Shown in pieces: positions 1-6,979 of a stretch of DNA of 32,809 bases (its first letter is position 1; each line of letters begins with the position of its first letter). Source of the stretch: JBMOGA01 sp049318625 (lineage in GTDB: Bacteria; Pseudomonadota; Alphaproteobacteria; Rhizobiales; Hyphomicrobiaceae); assembly GCA_049318625.1 (NCBI GenBank), contig JBMOGA010000044.1, positions 1-32,809 on the forward strand, in the 5' to 3' direction. The notes under the pieces were generated by a model. It made no database searches, was not told the origin of the DNA, and saw nothing but the letters and a program-made list of their open reading frames with translations. The translations under genes and the position numbers were made by a program.

Positions 1-643
1 GCACCGCTTCCTGGTGCAGGCGGGCGGGGTCGAAGGCCGAGCTGGTTTCGGCCAGGCGCGCGACGGAGTCCCGCAGCCGCTCGGCCACCACCTCGGTCCG
101 GCGGGCCGGCAGGGCCTCGACGCGGCGGACGATCTCCGAGATCTGATCGACCTGCGTGCCCAAGACCTCAGCAAGGCGGAGGCCTTCGGCCTCGCGCGCC
201 GTGACCAAAGCGGCGACGGCGCGATCGAGCGACGCGAGCATGGCGTCCGTTCGCCTGGCCGCTGTTTCCTCGTCGTCGACGGTCTCGATCGTCTCCAGAA
301 CGCCGCGGATCTGCAGCAGGGCATCGGTCGAGGGGGGCGCGGACCCGGTCAGGGCGGCGACGCGATGGGCAATCCGGGCGACCTGATCGAGGGCCTGCTC
401 GTTGAGGCGGATTTCGACGCCCGACTGATCGCGCTCGACGGTCAGGCTGACATTGAGGCTGCCGCGGACGATGCGCTTGGCCATCAGTTCGCGCAGCTTG
501 GGCTCGATCGCGTCGAAGCCCGGCGGAAGTCGGAAGCGCAGATCGAGGCCGCGGCCATTCACGGAGCGCAGTTCCCAGTGCCAGCGGACGGGGCCAAGGC
601 TGTCGTCCACGCGGGCAAAACCGGTCATGCTGCGCAGCGCCAT
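1..643 (-). CDS. yicC: YicC family protein, 3'-truncated by window edge
   Basis: Reading the minus strand from the ATG at 643 gives an open frame that runs off the window start after 214 codons. It begins MALRSMTGFARVDD and continues with WELRSVNGRGLDLRFRLP, the N-terminal signature of the YicC/YloC family. Members of this family are reported to be endoribonucleases acting on RNA; full-length proteins are about 290 residues, so roughly the last quarter is missing here. The second methionine (MTGFAR, ATG at 628) is an alternative start. The gene lies 73 bases downstream of mltG on the same strand; in many alphaproteobacteria this pair is followed by gmk, which would lie outside the window. Family assignment is firm; the cellular role in this organism is not shown by the sequence. 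Confidence 0.9.
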   Translation of the reverse strand, partial: MALRSMTGFARVDDSLGPVRWHWELRSVNGRGLDLRFRLPPGFDAIEPKLRELMAKRIVRGSLNVSLTVERDQSGVEIRLNEQALDQVARIAHRVAALTGSAPPSTDALLQIRGVLETIETVDDEETAARRTDAMLASLDRAVAALVTAREAEGLRLAEVLGTQVDQISEIVRRVEALPARRTEVVAERLRDSVARLAETSSAFDPARLHQEAV

Positions 644-716
644 GGTGATCTTGTCCGTGCTCGGGTTGGCGCCACTGGGTCGTGGTTGGCGGTTCGGGTT
701 GTTTTGCCGTGAGGGC

Positions 717-2018
717 CTAACGCTTGGCCTTGGCTTTTGAGGGATCGGCTAGGGGATCGGTCACCGGTGATGGCGGGGCGGCGGCGGCCGGTGCCGGGAG
801 AGACCCGGTGGCGGCGCCCTTCAGTGCGGCGGCGTCGTTCTGCTTGGCACGGATCTCCTTCTCCACCTTGCGCCAGTTGCTGACGGCGGTGTTGTGATCC
901 TTCAGCGTCTCGGAGAAGACGTGGCCGCCATTGCCGTCCGCGACGAAGTAGAGATCCTTGGTCTTGGCCGGATTCAGCACGGCCAGTATCGCCGGGCGTC
1001 CCGGGTTGCAGATCGGCGTCGGCGGCAGGCCTTCGATCGTATAGGTGTTGTGGGCGGTCTTCTGCTGGATCTCGATTTTCTGGATCGGCTTGCCCCAGGA
1101 GACCTGGCCGCCGAACAAGCCGTAGAGGATGGTCGGATCCGATTGCAGGCGCATACCGGAGCGCAGGCGGTTGATGAACACCGCGGCGACCTTCTCGCGC
1201 TCGTCGTTGCGGCCGGTTTCCTTCTCGACGATCGACGCCAGGATCAGCGCCTCCTGAACGCTCTTGATCGGCAGGTTGGGCGCCCGCTGCTCCCAGGCCT
1301 TGGCCAGGAAATCCTCCTGCTCGCTGCGCATCAAGTCGAGCAGGGCGGCGCGGGTCATGCCGCGGGAGTACTTGTAGGTGTCGGGCAGCAGCGACCCCTC
1401 GAGCGGGATCTGCTCGATCTCGCCGGTGAGGTTCTTGTCGGCCTTCAACCGCTCGGTTATCTGCCAGCTCGTCAATCCTTCCGGCAGCGTGATGCGAAAC
1501 AGCACCGAACGCCCCTCGCCCAGCGTGTCCGTCACATCCGACAGACTTGCTTGTGGCTTGATCTGGTAGTCACCGGCCTTGAGTTGCAGCGGCTTGACCC
1601 CGAACCACTGGGCCACCGAACGGCCGACGTAATTGGCGATGAAGAGGCTCTGGCTGGTGATGATCCCGTCGCTTTCCAGGCGGGCGGCAATCTCCCGCGC
1701 CCCCTCACCCTTGCGGACAACGAACACTTTGGGTTGCGCGAGGGGGCCGGGGCGCTCGATCTCGGATTCGAGCCAGAACAACCCGGCACCACCGCCGATC
1801 AGGATCACCGCGATCAACGTGAAGACGACACTCAGCACGCGCAGCGCCGGGCTCATGCGGCGCGGCTCGCGAATCGGCTTCACCTTCCGCCGCGGCGGCG
1901 GGCGTGTCGGCTCGATTCTCACGGAGGGGCTGCCCACCTCGACTTGGAGCTGGCGGCGCGATGGGCCTCCGCTGGTCGACGGGCCCTTCGAAAATCCTGG
2001 TTTGGCTCTGTCGCTCAT
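717..2018 (-). CDS. mltG: Endolytic murein transglycosylase MltG (YceG-like)
   Basis: A 433-residue inner-membrane protein that cleaves nascent glycan strands of peptidoglycan and is thought to end chain growth. A proline- and arginine-rich cytoplasmic stretch of about 54 residues precedes one membrane segment (about 56-82), followed by a LysM-like region and the YceG catalytic domain. The hallmark SIVEKETG is at about 262-269, with catalytic Glu265 by analogy with E. coli Glu218, followed by INRLRSGMRLQSDPTILYG. I chose the ATG at 2018 (MSDRAKPG); an in-frame ATG at 2087 would add 23 residues, but it sits directly after a hairpin and has no ribosome binding site. The C-terminus ends in a low-complexity Ala/Pro/Lys tail. 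It lies downstream of fabF, linking lipid and wall synthesis genes in one transcriptional direction. Confidence 0.93.
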   Translation of the reverse strand: MSDRAKPGFSKGPSTSGGPSRRQLQVEVGSPSVRIEPTRPPPRRKVKPIREPRRMSPALRVLSVVFTLIAVILIGGGAGLFWLESEIERPGPLAQPKVFVVRKGEGAREIAARLESDGIITSQSLFIANYVGRSVAQWFGVKPLQLKAGDYQIKPQASLSDVTDTLGEGRSVLFRITLPEGLTSWQITERLKADKNLTGEIEQIPLEGSLLPDTYKYSRGMTRAALLDLMRSEQEDFLAKAWEQRAPNLPIKSVQEALILASIVEKETGRNDEREKVAAVFINRLRSGMRLQSDPTILYGLFGGQVSWGKPIQKIEIQQKTAHNTYTIEGLPPTPICNPGRPAILAVLNPAKTKDLYFVADGNGGHVFSETLKDHNTAVSNWRKVEKEIRAKQNDAAALKGAATGSLPAPAAAAPPSPVTDPLADPSKAKAKR

Positions 2019-2092
2019 CGGCCGTCTGCTCGGTCGCTCCAAGCTCAGCGGGATGGTGGACTGTCTAACGAGCCCAGCACTGTGCATCTATT

Positions 2093-2115
2093 ATGGCGAA
2101 GCGCCGCTTCGCCAT
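2093..2115 (-). terminator. Hairpin between fabF and mltG
   Basis: A perfect 10-base-pair inverted repeat (ATGGCGAAGC / GCTTCGCCAT) with a 3-base loop lies 7 bases after the fabF stop codon. The minus strand then reads AATAGATGC, so there is no U-tract. It could be a weak terminator, a transcript-end stabiliser or an attenuator that lowers mltG expression relative to the fab genes. Confidence 0.4.
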
Positions 2116-2122
2116 CTGCTGC

Positions 2123-3388
2123 TTAACCGGGGAATCGGCGGAGCACCAGCGACGCGTTGGTGCCGCCGAAGCCGAAGGAGTTCGACAGAACCGTATCGAT
2201 GGAGCGACGCTTGGCCTCGTGAGGCACGAGATCGATCGACGTCGCCACAGACGGGTTGTCGAGATTGAGGGTCGGCGGGGCGATGTTGTCCCGGATGGCG
2301 AGGATCGAAAAGATCGCCTCGACCGATCCAGCCGCGCCGAGCAGGTGGCCGGTCGCCGACTTGGTCGACGACATCGCGAGACGCGCTGCGTTGTTGCCGA
2401 ACAGCCGTTCGACGGCGCCGAGTTCGATCTCGTCGCCCATCGGCGTGGAAGTGCCGTGGGCATTGACGTAGTCGATGTCGGACGTGGTGATGCCGGCTCG
2501 GGCGATGGCCGCCTTCATGCAGCGGAACGCGCCGTCGCCGGATTCGGCCGGCGCGGTGATGTGGTAGGCGTCACCGGACATGCCGTAGCCGATCACTTCG
2601 GCATAGATCCTCGCACCGCGGGCCTTGGCGTGCTCCAATTCCTCGAGCACCACGATGCCGGCGCCCTCGCCCATCACGAAACCGTCGCGATCCTTGTCGT
2701 AGGGACGGGAGGCCTTGGTCGGCTGGTCGTTGAACCCGGTCGATAGGGCACGGCAGGCGGCGAAACCCGCCAGCGCAATCCGGCAGATCGGGCTCTCGCT
2801 GCCGCCCGCGACCATCACGTCGGCGTCACCCATCGCGACGAGGCGCGCCGCATCGCCGATCGCATGGGCTCCGGTCGAGCAGGCCGTCACGACGGCATGA
2901 TTCGGCCCCTTGAGTTGGTGACGGATCGACACGTAACCGGACGCCAGGTTAATCAGGCGGCCCGGAATGAAGAATGGGGAGATTCGACGCGGGCCCTTTT
3001 CCTTGAGCAGCAGCGACGTCTCGGCGATGCCCTGGAGGCCACCGATACCCGAGCCGATCAGCACACCGGCGCGTTCCTGCTGCTCGGCGGTGAGCGGGCT
3101 ATAACCCGAATCCTTGATGGCCTGTTCGGCAGCCGCCATGGCGTAGATGATGAAGTCGTCGACCTTGCGCTGCTCCTTGGGCTCCATCCACTGGTCGGGA
3201 TTGAAGGAGCCGTCGGTGCCGTCTCCCACCGGAATGAAGCAGGCGATCTGGCAGGTGATGTCGTCGACCTCGAATTCGGTCACACGACGCGCGCCATTGC
3301 GGCCGGCAAGCAACCGGCTCCAAGATTCCTCGACGCCGCAGGCGAGCGGTGTGACGAGGCCCAGACCCGTGACAACAACACGACGCAT
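2123..3388 (-). CDS. fabF: 3-oxoacyl-ACP synthase II (FabF)
   Basis: The elongating condensing enzyme of type II fatty-acid synthesis: it joins malonyl-ACP to an acyl-ACP with loss of CO2. Counting from MRRVVVTGLG (421 residues), the active-site Cys170 is in VTACSTGAH, His311 in NAHGTSTPMGD, and Lys343/His348 in KSATGHLLGAAG. This is the Cys-His-His triad of KAS II, with the GFVMGEGAG segment between. Three consecutive ATGs (3394, 3391, 3388) and a GTG at 3409 are all possible starts; I use 3388 because family members begin MRRVVVTG. The gene follows acpP by about 125 bases and precedes mltG. Length and motifs are normal, and no cysteine or histidine is missing. Confidence 0.96.
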   Translation of the reverse strand: MRRVVVTGLGLVTPLACGVEESWSRLLAGRNGARRVTEFEVDDITCQIACFIPVGDGTDGSFNPDQWMEPKEQRKVDDFIIYAMAAAEQAIKDSGYSPLTAEQQERAGVLIGSGIGGLQGIAETSLLLKEKGPRRISPFFIPGRLINLASGYVSIRHQLKGPNHAVVTACSTGAHAIGDAARLVAMGDADVMVAGGSESPICRIALAGFAACRALSTGFNDQPTKASRPYDKDRDGFVMGEGAGIVVLEELEHAKARGARIYAEVIGYGMSGDAYHITAPAESGDGAFRCMKAAIARAGITTSDIDYVNAHGTSTPMGDEIELGAVERLFGNNAARLAMSSTKSATGHLLGAAGSVEAIFSILAIRDNIAPPTLNLDNPSVATSIDLVPHEAKRRSIDTVLSNSFGFGGTNASLVLRRFPG

Positions 3389-3475
3389 CATCATGCCGAC
3401 TGTCGCCACATCCGGGAGGTGGCCCCGTCCGCGGCGCCCCTTCTTGCCATCAATGCTTGAAAGTTCGCATCCGGC

Positions 3476-3504
3476 GCCGGCGGGCGACGAGCGCCACGCC
3501 CGGC
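3476..3504 (-). other. Imperfect GC-rich hairpin between acpP and fabF
   Basis: On the minus strand, just after the acpP stop, GCCGGGCG can pair with CGCCCGCCGGC across a short loop, with a small bulge. There is no U-tract. Because ACP is usually needed in far greater amount than FabF, partial termination or 3'-end protection of a short acpP transcript is plausible, but this is inference from position only. Confidence 0.25.
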
Positions 3505-3516
3505 GTACGGCTGGCG

Positions 3517-3759
3517 CTACGCTGCGCTGGCGTTCTTCTCGAGGAACTTGACGGCGTCGCCGACCGTGAGGATGTGCTCAGCGGCGTCGTCCGGGATCTC
3601 GCAACCGAACTCTTCCTCGAATGCCATCACCAACTCGACGGTGTCGAGGCTGTCGGCGCCGAGATCATCGATGAACGACGCATTCTCGGAGACCTTCTCG
3701 GCTTCCACGCCGAGATGCTCCACCACGATCTTCTTCACGCGCTCAGCAACGTCGCTCAT
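3517..3759 (-). CDS. acpP: Acyl carrier protein
   Basis: An 80-residue acidic carrier protein that holds growing acyl chains on a phosphopantetheine arm in the cytoplasm. The attachment serine is Ser37 in GADSLDTVELVMAFEEEF, the canonical DSL motif at the start of helix II. The ATG at 3759 is preceded by GAGGGG about 6 bases upstream, a strong ribosome binding site. It lies between fabG and fabF as in most proteobacterial fab clusters. The 248-base gap between fabG and acpP is unusually wide for this cluster and probably carries a dedicated acpP promoter. No convincing -35/-10 pair stands out there. Confidence 0.97.
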   Translation of the reverse strand: MSDVAERVKKIVVEHLGVEAEKVSENASFIDDLGADSLDTVELVMAFEEEFGCEIPDDAAEHILTVGDAVKFLEKNASAA

Positions 3760-4007
3760 TTATCCCCTCGCATCCTGCTGCAGTTATCGAACTCGAAGTT
3801 TGGTGCTCGGGCTACCGACCCCGTTGCCTCGGGGGTACCTGACTTTCGTCATCAGGACACTGGGCATCGCGGCGCAAACCCTTGTTTTCCCCAGGCTTCG
3901 GCACCGGGCAGGGGGCTCGGTATCATACTTCCCCGTGCATGGCCAGCGCCTACGACGCCAGCCCACATCGCCCGGGAAGTCGAGCCCGAACCCCGGTCGG
4001 AGCCGCG

Positions 4008-4751
4008 TCAGACCATGATCAGACCACCGTTCACATGGATGGTCTGCCCCGATACGTAAGCCGCCTCCTCACTGGCCAGGAACAGCACGGCGGCGGCGAT
4101 CTCCTCCGGCGTGCCCATACGGCCGGCCGGGATGGCCTCCATGATGGTCGCGGACTGCTTGTCGTTGAGGACGTCGGTCATCGCCGTCTTGATGAAGCCC
4201 GGAGCGACGCAGTTGGCGGTGATGCCGCGTGCCGCCACTTCGCGGGCGAGCGACTTGGTCATGCCGATCATGCCGGCCTTGGAAGCCGCGTAATTGCCCT
4301 GGCCAGGGTTGCCGATGATACCGCTGACCGACGAGATGTTCACGATCCGGCCAAAGCCCGTCTTGGCGCGCACCATCGCGCGGGAGGCATTCCGCATCAG
4401 CGTGAAGGTCGAGGTGAGGTTGACCGCGATCACCTCGTCCCACTGCTCGTCCTTCATCACCATGAAGAGGTTGTCGCGGGTCAGGCCGGCATTGTTGACC
4501 AGAATATCGAGGCGGCCGAGTTTGGCGATCGCATCGTCGACCAGTTTGCCTACCTCGGCCCGGTTGCCGAGATCGCAGGGGCAAACGTGGACGCGCTCGC
4601 CGAGTTCGGCGGCCAGCGCCTCGAGCTTGTCCACCTGCCGGCCGGATATGGCGACGGCGGCCCCGGCCTTGTGGAGTGTGCGCGCAATGGCGCCGCCGAT
4701 GCCGCCGGTGGCGCCCGTCACGAGGGCATTACGGCCCGTCAAAGCAAACAT
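4008..4751 (-). CDS. fabG: 3-oxoacyl-ACP reductase (FabG)
   Basis: An NADPH-dependent short-chain dehydrogenase that reduces 3-oxoacyl-ACP in each elongation cycle. The 247-residue protein has the nucleotide-binding TGATGGIGG (12-20), NNAG (87-90), Asn111, and the catalytic set Ser141, Tyr154 and Lys158 in NISSVSGIIGNPGQGNYAASK. It ends with HVNGGLIMV, typical of FabG. I start at the ATG at 4751 because GAGG lies 7-8 bases upstream, overlapping the fabD stop codon; a GTG two codons earlier (4757) would be too close to that site. The start is 9 bases from the fabD stop, so the two genes are likely translationally coupled. Adjacency to fabD and acpP separates it from the many other SDR enzymes. 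Confidence 0.96.
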   Translation of the reverse strand: MFALTGRNALVTGATGGIGGAIARTLHKAGAAVAISGRQVDKLEALAAELGERVHVCPCDLGNRAEVGKLVDDAIAKLGRLDILVNNAGLTRDNLFMVMKDEQWDEVIAVNLTSTFTLMRNASRAMVRAKTGFGRIVNISSVSGIIGNPGQGNYAASKAGMIGMTKSLAREVAARGITANCVAPGFIKTAMTDVLNDKQSATIMEAIPAGRMGTPEEIAAAVLFLASEEAAYVSGQTIHVNGGLIMV

Positions 4752-4760
4752 TGTCACACC

Positions 4761-5708
4761 TCAACCGTTGAGTGCCGGCCAGATCAGGTCGATGTCGGCC
4801 GGGGTGCCGACCGGGCTGGCCGCGGCGTCTTTCAGGATGCGCTTGACGAGGCCGGAGAGGACCTTGCCGGTACCGATCTCGTAGAAGGTGGTGATGCCGG
4901 CGGCGCCCATGGCCTCGACGCATTCGCGCCAGCGGACGGTGCCGGTCACCTGTTCGACGAGGCGCTTGCGGATCTCGGCCGGATCGTCGATCGGGCGAGC
5001 CAGCACATTGGCGACCACGGGGACGACCGGCTTCTTCACCTCGACCTCGGCCAGCGCCCGGGCCATGGCCTCGGCGGCCGGCTTCATAAGGGCGCAGTGG
5101 AACGGCGCGCTGACCGGCAGCGGCACCGCGCGGCGCACGCCGAAGGCCTTGCCCGCTTCGGGGACGCGATCGATGGCGGATTTTGCGCCGGACAGCACCA
5201 CCTGGGTCGGTTCGTTGTCGTTGGCGACCTCGCAGACCTCGCCCTGGGCGGCGGCCGCGGCGACTTGGCGGGCCACGTCGAGGCCAACGCCGAGCAGCGC
5301 GCTCATGGCGCCCTGGCCAACCGGCACCGCCTCTTGCATCGAGCGGCCACGCAGCTTCAGCAGGCGGGCCGCATCGCCGAGCGAGAACGCGCCCGCGGCG
5401 GCAAGCGCCGAGTACTCGCCGAGCGAATGGCCGGCGACCAGGCTGACCTTGTCGGCCAGACGGAAACCCTTCTCGCGCTCCAGCACGCGCATGACCGCCA
5501 TCGACACGGCCATCAGCGCCGGCTGCGCGTTCTCGGTGAGTGTCAGGGCCTCTTTCGGGCCTTCCCACATGAGTTGGGAGAGCTTCTGGCCGAGTGCGGC
5601 GTCGACCTCGTCGAACACTTCGCGTGCCGCCGGGAATGCCGCCGCAAGCTCGCGGCCCATGCCGACGTCCTGGCTGCCCTGCCCCGGAAACACGAACGCG
5701 ACGGCCAT
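4761..5708 (-). CDS. fabD: Malonyl-CoA:ACP transacylase (FabD)
   Basis: Transfers malonyl from CoA to ACP, feeding fatty-acid elongation. The 315-residue protein begins MAVAFVFPGQGSQDVGMG with the family GQGSQ motif (9-13). It carries the nucleophile Ser95 in GHSLGEYSALAAAGAF and the catalytic-His segment SAPFHCALM about 110 residues later. It is the first gene of the minus-strand fab cluster and faces away from rpsF across a 316-base control region containing a consensus TTGACA box in its orientation. Length and motifs are ordinary. Confidence 0.96.
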   Translation of the reverse strand: MAVAFVFPGQGSQDVGMGRELAAAFPAAREVFDEVDAALGQKLSQLMWEGPKEALTLTENAQPALMAVSMAVMRVLEREKGFRLADKVSLVAGHSLGEYSALAAAGAFSLGDAARLLKLRGRSMQEAVPVGQGAMSALLGVGLDVARQVAAAAAQGEVCEVANDNEPTQVVLSGAKSAIDRVPEAGKAFGVRRAVPLPVSAPFHCALMKPAAEAMARALAEVEVKKPVVPVVANVLARPIDDPAEIRKRLVEQVTGTVRWRECVEAMGAAGITTFYEIGTGKVLSGLVKRILKDAAASPVGTPADIDLIWPALNG

Positions 5709-5770
5709 CGTTGCCTGTCTCCCTGGTTTCTTGCGGGCCGCGCGGGCGGCACCGGGCTGTTGCGGGCGGC

Positions 5771-5799
5771 TTAAGGCATGGAGCCGCGGCCACTGTCAA
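5771..5799 (-). promoter_or_regulatory. Candidate fabD promoter
   Basis: On the minus strand a perfect TTGACA (5799-5794) is followed after 17 bases by CCTTAA (5776-5771), a poor -10. Spacing and the exact -35 support a sigma-70-type promoter for the fab cluster about 60 bases before fabD; the weak -10 lowers confidence. Confidence 0.45.
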
Positions 5800-5820
5800 G
5801 CAAGTGCCGCACGCAGCCTC

Positions 5821-5848
5821 TTGCCGCAAGGCGAAATCCGGGTATAAG
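5821..5848 (+). promoter_or_regulatory. Candidate rpsF operon promoter
   Basis: TTGCCG (5821-5826) and TATAAG (5843-5848) are separated by 16 bases, a good sigma-70-type match in such GC-rich DNA. Transcription would start near 5855, leaving a leader of about 170 bases before rpsF, long enough for the RNA structure described at 5963-6016. Confidence 0.55.
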
Positions 5849-5962
5849 CAGCGGCTCCATACCTGCTCGGCCGGAGGCTGAACGGGGGGCTGCGTTCTAT
5901 TCCGCGGCAGGGCCTTCGGGTCCGTCTCCCGGTGTCTCCGCTCTTCTGGGTCGTCCTCATGG

Positions 5963-6016
5963 GCCTTTCCTGGCCTGTAAGGGGCTTTGCGCCGACGGGA
6001 CAATACGAGGAAAGGC
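5963..6016 (+). promoter_or_regulatory. Candidate S6:S18-type RNA leader of rpsF
   Basis: Directly before rpsF, GCCTTTCCT (5963-5971) is the exact reverse complement of AGGAAAGGC (6008-6016), which contains the rpsF Shine-Dalgarno sequence, so a 9-base-pair stem can hide the ribosome binding site. Inside it, CCUGU (5974-5978) can pair with ACGGG (5995-5999, one G-U pair), and an unpaired CCG (5992-5994) sits immediately 5' of that strand. A CCG box bound by the S6:S18 complex is the known hallmark of the autoregulatory RNA motif upstream of rpsF in many bacteria. The pairings are seen; the identification with that motif is inference. Confidence 0.5.
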
Positions 6017-6024
6017 ACGGACAC

Positions 6025-6612
6025 ATGCCGCTTTACGAGCATGTCTTCCTGGCACGCCAGGACGTTTCGTCCCAACAGGTCGAAACGATGATGAAAGAGT
6101 ACCAGCAGGTGATCGAGGAAGGCGGGGGAAAGGTCGGCAAGACCGAGTACTGGGGCCTCAAGTCGCTTGCCTACAAGATCAAAAAGAGCCGCAAGGCCCA
6201 TTATGCGCTCATGAACCTCGATGCGCCGCCGGCCGCGGTGGTCGAGATGGAGCGGCGGATGTCGATCTCTCCCGACGTGATTCGCTTCCTCACCATCCGT
6301 GTCGAGGCGCACGAGGCCGAGCAGTCGGTGCAGATGCGCAAGGGCGATCGCGACGAGCGTCGCGGCGACCGGGACGGTGAGCGTGGTGGCGGGTTCCGCG
6401 GCGGCGAGCGCGGCGGGTTCCGCGGCGGCGAGCGTGGCGGGTTCCGCGGTGGCGATCGTGGCGATCGTCCGCCGATGCGTGGTCCGCGCGAGGATGGCGC
6501 CGGGCCGCGCCCCGAGGGCGCCTCGACGTTCCGTCCGCGGCCGGCCGGCGATGCCGGACCGCGTGGTCCGCGGCCGCCGCGCCGCGAAGGTGGCATGGGC
6601 CAGGAGGAATAG
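6025..6612 (+). CDS. rpsF: 30S ribosomal protein S6 with RGG-like tail
   Basis: Begins MPLYEHVFLARQDVS and contains the S6 fold over residues 1-97 (VGKTEYWGLKSLAYKIKK, YALMNLDAPP, SPDVIRFLTIRVE). S6 binds S18 and the 16S rRNA platform. The ATG at 6025 is chosen because homology starts there and GAGGAAAGG lies about 9 bases upstream; an upstream in-frame start at 5932 has no such support. The protein is 195 residues, against 100-160 usually. The extra C-terminal part (about 106-195) is rich in Arg, Gly, Asp and Pro, includes three direct copies of an 8-residue GGFRGGER/DR unit, and resembles eukaryotic RGG RNA-binding tails. The stop codon overlaps the ribosome binding site of rpsR, so the two are coupled. 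Confidence 0.95.
   Translation: MPLYEHVFLARQDVSSQQVETMMKEYQQVIEEGGGKVGKTEYWGLKSLAYKIKKSRKAHYALMNLDAPPAAVVEMERRMSISPDVIRFLTIRVEAHEAEQSVQMRKGDRDERRGDRDGERGGGFRGGERGGFRGGERGGFRGGDRGDRPPMRGPREDGAGPRPEGASTFRPRPAGDAGPRGPRPPRREGGMGQEE
6388..6459 (+). repeat. 24-bp tandem repeat coding GGFRGGER, three copies
   Basis: Three consecutive 24-base units inside rpsF encode GGFRGGER, GGFRGGER and GGFRGGDR (residues 122-145). The copies differ only at a few bases, so they probably arose by recent slippage or unequal exchange, and the copy number may vary between strains. Confidence 0.85.
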
Positions 6613-6615
6613 CGA

Positions 6616-6867
6616 ATGACCGATACGCAAGCTGGTGGCGGTCCGCGCCGTCCCTTCCATCGTCGGCGCAAGACATGCCCGTTCTCGGGCGATAACGCAC
6701 CGAAGATCGACTACAAGGACGTCCGTCTTCTCGGGCGCTACATCTCCGAGCGCGGCAAGATCGTGCCGAGCCGGATCACGGCGGTTTCGGCGAAGAAGCA
6801 GCGTGAGTTGGCTCGCGCCATCAAGCGCGCTCGCTTCATCGGCCTGCTGCCGTACGTTCTGCGGTAA
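6616..6867 (+). CDS. rpsR: 30S ribosomal protein S18
   Basis: An 83-residue basic protein of the small subunit that forms a heterodimer with S6 on the platform. It shows the S18 signature in FHRRRKTCPFSGDNAPKIDYKDVRLLGRYISERGKIVPSRITAVSAKKQ (about 14-61) and ends ARFIGLLPYVLR. A single cysteine is kept in the KTCPF segment, so this is the non-zinc form. AGGAGG inside the end of rpsF lies about 9 bases before the ATG. It is followed by a GC hairpin and then the DUF2232 gene. Confidence 0.97.
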   Translation: MTDTQAGGGPRRPFHRRRKTCPFSGDNAPKIDYKDVRLLGRYISERGKIVPSRITAVSAKKQRELARAIKRARFIGLLPYVLR

Positions 6868-6879
6868 AACACGCTACAG

Positions 6880-6900
6880 CGTGCCGGCTGGGCCGGCACG
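6880..6900 (+). terminator. Hairpin after rpsR
   Basis: A perfect 9-base-pair stem (CGTGCCGGC / GCCGGCACG) with loop TGG starts 12 bases after the rpsR stop and is followed by TTACTTC rather than a run of T. It probably causes partial termination or protects the 3' end of the rpsF-rpsR message, separating it from the DUF2232 and rplI genes. Confidence 0.45.
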
Positions 6901-6979
6901 TTACTTCATCAGGTTGGGGCGGCACTCACGTTCGTGGGTTGCCCGCCTCTAACCGCCTCGGTGCGGGACAGCTCGGATC

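Noticed and set aside
14..712. Plus-strand frame of 232 codons at the window start
   Set aside because: Antisense to the yicC gene, whose minus-strand translation matches the family; the plus-strand product has shadow composition.
3882..5774. Open plus-strand frame of 630 codons opposite fabG and fabD
   Set aside because: Antisense to two clear fab genes; the translation is a His/Gly/Ala-rich composition artefact without motifs.
4729..6660. Open minus-strand frame of 643 codons over fabD, the divergent region and rpsF
   Set aside because: It shares bases with fabD in another frame and runs antisense to rpsF; the Ala/Thr/Arg repeats in its N-terminus are the mirror of the rpsF RGG repeats.
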